Below are positions 6,612 through 9,850 of a stretch of DNA of 9,850 nt, one piece after another (the stretch's first letter is position 1; every line of letters starts with the position of its first letter). The stretch comes from Lysobacterales bacterium (GTDB lineage: Bacteria; Pseudomonadota; Gammaproteobacteria; Xanthomonadales; Rhodanobacteraceae). Position numbers and translations under genes: made by a program. The stretch spans positions 1-9,850 of the forward strand of contig JAAFHE010000085.1 of assembly GCA_013298265.1 (NCBI GenBank), in the 5' to 3' direction. Under the pieces are notes generated by a model. That model was not told where the DNA came from, made no database searches, and worked only from the letters and a program-made list of their open reading frames with translations.

Positions 6612-6888
6612 TACAGCAAGCACCCCCTCGCCGAATGTAACGATGCGCGCAGGCCGCTGCCGATCGCGCCGCTGCAGGCGCCGTCTGCGCGGCGGATCGA
6701 CGCGCCTTGCGCTGTTGACGGTGCGGTGCCGAAGCGGACTGGTCGTGCGGTCCGGCCCGTTTTCGCGCGCTCGCCAGTAACTCCATACGCGGGTCCACCG
6801 CGCATCGCGTAATCGGCCTTTCACAAACTCTGGCTACTGTCGCGCCGCATTCGCGCGGCATCCGCCTGCCGCAGCCGGGGAGTCGCCG

Positions 6889-7434
6889 ATGTTCCGTCGT
6901 ATGGTCGCTGTCAGTCTCCTGAGCGCCGTCAGCGCGCTCGCCGCTGCTCACCAGCACGCCGATCTGCCGCCGGCACTGAAGCGCACACCGAAAGCCTTTG
7001 CCGTCGAACGCCAGCTCGGCGAGCCGCCGGGCGACGTGGCAGAGCTGCGCTTTCGCGACGTGTTCAAGCTGCCGGCTGGCCCGCGCGGCCTGGAGCTCAC
7101 CGACCGCCTGATCGAACTCGACGGCCGCCGCGTGCGCCTGGTCGGCTACATGGTGCAGGCAGGTGTCGACGGCGGCTTCGTGCTGAGTCCCTTGCCGGCG
7201 GTGCTTGGCGATGCCGACGAAGGCCTCGCCGACGATCTGCCGCCGAGCGCCGTTCTGGTCGAGATGCCCGGCCAGGCAAAGCTGCGCAGCGGCCACATGT
7301 CCGGGCTGATCCAGGTCACCGGACGCCTGCGCGTCGGCAGCGCTGAAAGCGTCGACTTGCCGGGGCGCGTGTTCCCGCTGCGGCTCGAACTCGATCCCGC
7401 GCTCGGCAAGATTCTGCGCAAAGCAAACAAGTAG
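6889..7434 (+). CDS. Secreted protein of unknown function
   Basis: I do not recognise a named family. The 181-residue product has a typical Sec signal peptide (MFRRMVAVSLLSAVSALAAA, cleavage probably after an Ala at 18-20), giving a soluble periplasmic protein of about 160 residues with no cysteine. The mature part has alternating beta-type segments: LIELDGRRVRLVGYMVQ (75-90), GGFVLSPLPAVL (95-106), ADDLPPSAVLVEM (114-126), SGLIQVTGRLRVG (138-150) and GRVFPLRLELDP (159-170). This pattern suggests a small beta-barrel, perhaps OB-like, resembling DUF3299-type proteins only in general style. The ATG follows a GGAG with 6-nt spacing. It lies 91 bp before the alkaline phosphatase gene on the same strand with no terminator between, so co-transcription is plausible. 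Gene reality is supported by the signal peptide, ribosome-binding site and length; function is unknown. Confidence 0.85.
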   Translation: MFRRMVAVSLLSAVSALAAAHQHADLPPALKRTPKAFAVERQLGEPPGDVAELRFRDVFKLPAGPRGLELTDRLIELDGRRVRLVGYMVQAGVDGGFVLSPLPAVLGDADEGLADDLPPSAVLVEMPGQAKLRSGHMSGLIQVTGRLRVGSAESVDLPGRVFPLRLELDPALGKILRKANK

Positions 7435-7525
7435 ACATTGCAGCATCGTCCGGCGCGCGGCCGCACGACTGTCCCACGTTGTTCACCTGAACCTCTCCCC
7501 CTCCCTCGTACGCAAGGAGCGCACC

Positions 7526-9571
7526 ATGCGCCGCATGACGATTTCCCGTCTCGCCCTGGGCACTGCCCTCGGCCTGCTCGCTGTTTCAGTTCAGGCCGCC
7601 ACCGTTTCGCGCCTGACCCCGCCGAGCGAGTTGTTCGCCTCGGGCACGCCCGATCCGATCATTTCGCGCTTCCTGCCGGGCCAGCGTTTCGACCTGCAGG
7701 CCACGGTACAGCCCGACGCCGGCGAGACCGTGGTGGGCTTCCAGTTTCTCGTCGACGGCGACTGGATCAATGGTCCGCTGCCGCTTGGCGGCGGCGCCAA
7801 CGATTCGCGCGTCGCGCGCAACGGTACGGTCACCGAAACCGGCGCTGCCGAGACCTGCATCCGCGACGGCAAGACCACCGGCGCGAGCGGCTGCGTGCTG
7901 GCCGCGGGCCTGCCGTCCAATACCGCCGTACTGAGTTTCCGCGCCTATTCGAACTACACGCCTGGCGTACACGAATTCAAGGTGGTCGCGCGCACGAGCA
8001 GCGGCCGCACGATCAGCGCGAGTGGCAATTTCGAAGTCGTCGGCATCACTCAGGGCGGCCAGCAGGCCAAGAACGTCATCATCCTGCTCGGTGACGGCAT
8101 GGGAGCGGCGCACCGCACGGCGGCTCGCATCATGGCCAGGGGCTACGCCCAGGGCAAGGCGCGCGGCAAGCTCGCGATGGACACCTTCCCGTACAGCGGC
8201 CAGGTCATGACCGCGTCGCTCAACTCCATCGTCACCGACTCGGCACCGGGCATGGCCAACTACGTGTCGGGCAACAAGGCGAACAATAACGAAGAAGGCG
8301 TGTTCCCCGACGACACCCTGGCCGCGTTCGACAATCCGCGCATCGAATACCTGTCCGAATACCTGCACATGCTGCAGGGCAAGGCACTCGGCATCGTGAC
8401 CACGTCCGACGTGTTCGACGCGACGCCGGCCGCCAACGCGGTGCATACGGCGCTGCGCGGCAACGGCACCGGCATCGTCGACCAGTTCCTCGATGAACGG
8501 AACAAGACCGGCCTGTCCGTGCTGATGGGCGGTGGCCGCAAGTGGTTCCTGCCCAATGTCGGCGGCGCCACGAGCCCGCAGCCGGCCAACGGTTCGCAGC
8601 GCTCTGCACGCAACGACTACGTGCTGCCCGCCGACATCGTCCGCGGTTGGGACGTGGCGCCCGGCAAGCTCGATCCGGAGCGCGACCTGATCGGCGACTT
8701 CGTTGCCGCGGGCTTCGCCTACGCACCGGACAACACCGGCCTCAATGCCGCGTTCGCGCGCGGTACGCCGGACAAGCTGCTCGGCCTGTTCGCCTACTCG
8801 AACATGAACGTGTCCTACGACAAGATCGCCGCGCGTCGCGGCAACCGCGACGTCGTCGACGCGTTCGGCTTTCCCGACCAGCCGATGCTGGACGACATGA
8901 CCGACAAGGCGTTGAAGGTGCTCGCGCGCAATCCGAACGGCTTCGTCGCGATGATCGAAGCCGCGTCCATCGACAAGCAGGCGCACCTGATGGATACCGA
9001 CCGCTGGATCCACGACGTGCTCGAGTTCGACCGCGCCGTCGCCGTGGCCAAGCGCTTCGCCGAAAACAACCCGGATACCATCGTCATCGTCACGGCCGAC
9101 CACGAATGCTCGGGCGCGGCCATCATCGGTGCGGCGACCGTGTCCGCGGCACAGCTCGAAGCGGACAAGCTGCAGGGCAAGAATGTCGTCGGTGTCTACG
9201 AGGCGGCCCGGTTCCCGCGCTACACCATGGCGGCCGACGGCTATCCGGTCACGACGAACATCAACAACAAGATGCTGATCGGCTACGGAGCCAACGCAGA
9301 CCGCTACGAGAACTGGCTGCCGAATGCATTCCCGACGCGCGACTCGCAGCAGCCGTTCCCGCCGGCGCAGTCGCCGGCGAACCCGAGTCTGCGCAACAAG
9401 GATCAGGGCGCGCTGATCACCGGCCAGATCGCCGGTGACCAGGCCGCGCATACGGGTACCGACATCCCGCTGTCGGCCTATGGCCTCGGTGCATCCAGCT
9501 TCAGCGGCACGTTCGACAACACCGATGTGTTCTTCAAGCTCGGCCAGATCGTGGTGGGTGGCGTGAAGTAA
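7526..9571 (+). CDS. Secreted alkaline phosphatase (PhoA superfamily) with extra N-terminal domain
   Basis: Periplasmic or secreted metallo-phosphomonoesterase releasing phosphate from organic esters. The 681 residues are far longer than E. coli PhoA (471). A signal peptide covers 1-24 (cleavage after VQA). Residues about 25-175 form a beta-rich, Ig-like region with a Cys pair, C111 and C123, possibly a disulfide. The phosphatase domain follows from about 181. By alignment of motifs with E. coli: D190 (D51), D238 with nucleophile S239 (D101, S102), D298 and T300 (D153, T155), R311 (R166), E478, D483, K484, H487 (E322, D327, K328, H331), D525 and H526 (D369, H370) and H642 (H412). Thus both zinc sites and the phosphate-binding Arg appear intact. 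AAGGAG lies 6 nt before the ATG. Strong terminator follows. No clear promoter in the 91-bp gap, so it may be read from upstream of 6889. The symbol phoA is left off because the architecture differs. Confidence 0.95.
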   Translation: MRRMTISRLALGTALGLLAVSVQAATVSRLTPPSELFASGTPDPIISRFLPGQRFDLQATVQPDAGETVVGFQFLVDGDWINGPLPLGGGANDSRVARNGTVTETGAAETCIRDGKTTGASGCVLAAGLPSNTAVLSFRAYSNYTPGVHEFKVVARTSSGRTISASGNFEVVGITQGGQQAKNVIILLGDGMGAAHRTAARIMARGYAQGKARGKLAMDTFPYSGQVMTASLNSIVTDSAPGMANYVSGNKANNNEEGVFPDDTLAAFDNPRIEYLSEYLHMLQGKALGIVTTSDVFDATPAANAVHTALRGNGTGIVDQFLDERNKTGLSVLMGGGRKWFLPNVGGATSPQPANGSQRSARNDYVLPADIVRGWDVAPGKLDPERDLIGDFVAAGFAYAPDNTGLNAAFARGTPDKLLGLFAYSNMNVSYDKIAARRGNRDVVDAFGFPDQPMLDDMTDKALKVLARNPNGFVAMIEAASIDKQAHLMDTDRWIHDVLEFDRAVAVAKRFAENNPDTIVIVTADHECSGAAIIGAATVSAAQLEADKLQGKNVVGVYEAARFPRYTMAADGYPVTTNINNKMLIGYGANADRYENWLPNAFPTRDSQQPFPPAQSPANPSLRNKDQGALITGQIAGDQAAHTGTDIPLSAYGLGASSFSGTFDNTDVFFKLGQIVVGGVK

Positions 9572-9577
9572 AACCGT

Positions 9578-9613
9578 CGACGCGTCGCTGCCAAAGGGGC
9601 AGCCGGCGCGTCG
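9578..9613. repeat. Imperfect hairpin just after the phosphatase stop
   Basis: CGACGCG and GCTGCC (9578-9592) pair with GGCAGC and CGCGTCG (9598-9613) around a 5-nt loop, with a small internal mismatch. It begins 6 nt past the TAA and has no T-tract. It could protect the mRNA 3' end or be a remnant repeat. Confidence 0.5.
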
Positions 9614-9632
9614 TTCCGCGATACGGACCAGG

Positions 9633-9670
9633 GCGCGCAGCGGGCCATCGCTGCGCGCTTTTTTGTTTGT
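9633..9670 (+). terminator. Intrinsic terminator of the alkaline phosphatase gene
   Basis: GCGCGCAGCG (9633-9642) and CGCTGCGCGC (9649-9658) form a perfect 10-bp GC stem with a 6-nt loop, followed directly by TTTTTTGTTTGT. It is placed 62 nt after the stop codon. Confidence 0.92.
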
Positions 9671-9690
9671 GTGATGCGTTCGTGGCGCAC

Positions 9691-9723
9691 AAAGAAAAAG
9701 GCCGCAGCGTGAGCTGCGGCCTT
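9691..9723 (-). terminator. Intrinsic terminator of tsf
   Basis: AAGGCCGCAGC (9698-9708) and GCTGCGGCCTT (9713-9723) form a perfect 11-bp stem with a 4-nt loop. On the minus strand it is followed by TTTCTTT, making a T-rich tail. It lies 25 nt beyond the tsf stop and ends tsf transcription before pyrH, unlike genomes in which tsf and pyrH are adjacent. Confidence 0.92.
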
Positions 9724-9747
9724 ATGTTCAACGCGCGGCGTTGGTGA

Positions 9748-9850
9748 TCAGGCCAGACCGGCCTGCTTCATGACTTCCGCGGCGTAGTCTTCCACGACCT
9801 TCTCGATGCCTTCGCCGACGGCCAGGCGCTTGAAGCCGACGATGTCGGCG
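9748..9850 (-). CDS. tsf: Elongation factor Ts, C-terminal end (gene continues past the window)
   Basis: Guanine-nucleotide exchange factor that regenerates EF-Tu-GTP. Only the last 33 residues are visible: [20 protein letters not shown], then [13 protein letters not shown] and TGA. The GEGIEKVxxDxAAEV stretch matches the C-terminus of Ts (E. coli GEGIEKVETDFAAEV). The position also fits, since tsf normally precedes pyrH. Its start, and any rpsB beyond it, lie outside the window. Confidence 0.93.
   Translation of the reverse strand, partial: ADIVGFKRLAVGEGIEKVVEDYAAEVMKQAGLA

Larger units (their letters stand above)
6503..6888. other. Divergent intergenic spacer, pyrH / unknown secreted protein
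   Basis: No convincing gene is visible on either strand in these 386 bp; the open frames are short, arginine-rich and lack start signals. It must hold the 5' controls of pyrH (leftward) and of the gene at 6889 (rightward). It contains a perfect 11-bp hairpin (6534-6561), a leftward TATGAT (6606-6611) and a GC-rich hairpin with one bulge (arms 6667-6677 and 6685-6694) that could be chance at this base composition. No good rightward sigma-70 pair was found. Confidence 0.6.

Noticed and set aside
6715..6720. TTGACG as a -35 for a rightward promoter
   Set aside because: No AT-rich -10 lies 16-19 nt downstream.
6503..6805. N-terminal extension of pyrH by 101 residues
   Set aside because: Open only because of high GC. 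The extension reads through the perfect hairpin, and the ATG at 6502 has AAGGA 7 nt upstream and matches the family length.
6818..6835. Pho-box-like CTTTCACAAACTCTGGCT before the unknown secreted protein
   Set aside because: Only about half the consensus positions match, the second half-site is not recognisable and no -10 follows.
7586..9451. 621-codon open frame on the minus strand opposite the alkaline phosphatase gene
   Set aside because: Composition shadow of a high-GC gene. The translation is low-complexity and Val/Arg/His-rich with no family motif, while the plus strand has a full phosphatase with ribosome-binding site.

Overview
The window is high-GC, gene-dense bacterial DNA. It carries most of the conserved tsf-pyrH-frr-uppS-cdsA-dxr-rseP block of Proteobacteria, all on the minus strand. 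The protein sequences are gammaproteobacterial. From remembered family sequences, the YebC N-terminus (MGRxxxIEGRKNA instead of MAGHSKW) and the overall composition point to the Xanthomonadales/Lysobacterales, perhaps Rhodanobacteraceae. That placement is inference, not a search result.

Layout, left to right. Positions 1-4677 (minus) hold rseP (C-terminus cut by the window edge), dxr, cdsA, uppS and frr. They are tightly packed: frr-uppS about 13 nt apart, cdsA-dxr overlapping by 4 nt (ATGA), dxr-rseP 7 nt apart. uppS has no usable ATG/GTG/TTG start and appears to begin at a CTG with a good Shine-Dalgarno. Positions 4678-4969 form a palindrome-rich divergent spacer with a candidate frr promoter. 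yebC (plus) covers 4970-5689. A long nested inverted repeat fills the gap to the convergent pyrH (minus, 5786-6502). A 386-bp divergent spacer with a perfect 11-bp hairpin follows. Next are a small secreted protein of unknown function (6889-7434) and a large secreted alkaline phosphatase with an extra N-terminal domain (7526-9571), both plus strand. Two back-to-back intrinsic terminators then separate the phosphatase from the 3' end of tsf (minus, from 9748).

The minus-strand genes are core functions: translation elongation (Tsf), UMP kinase for pyrimidine and cell-envelope precursor supply (PyrH), ribosome recycling (Frr), undecaprenyl diphosphate synthesis (UppS), CDP-diacylglycerol synthesis (CdsA), the MEP isoprenoid pathway (Dxr, which feeds UppS) and the sigma-E site-2 protease (RseP). 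Two plus-strand insertions break the usual continuity: yebC between pyrH and frr, and the unknown-phosphatase pair between tsf and pyrH. Each insertion is bordered by palindromic DNA. tsf has its own terminator, and pyrH and frr each sit behind a spacer able to hold a promoter. I see no phage, CRISPR, transposase or RNA gene. The most unusual points are the CTG start of uppS, the palindromes at the insertion borders, and the unknown secreted protein paired with the phosphatase.
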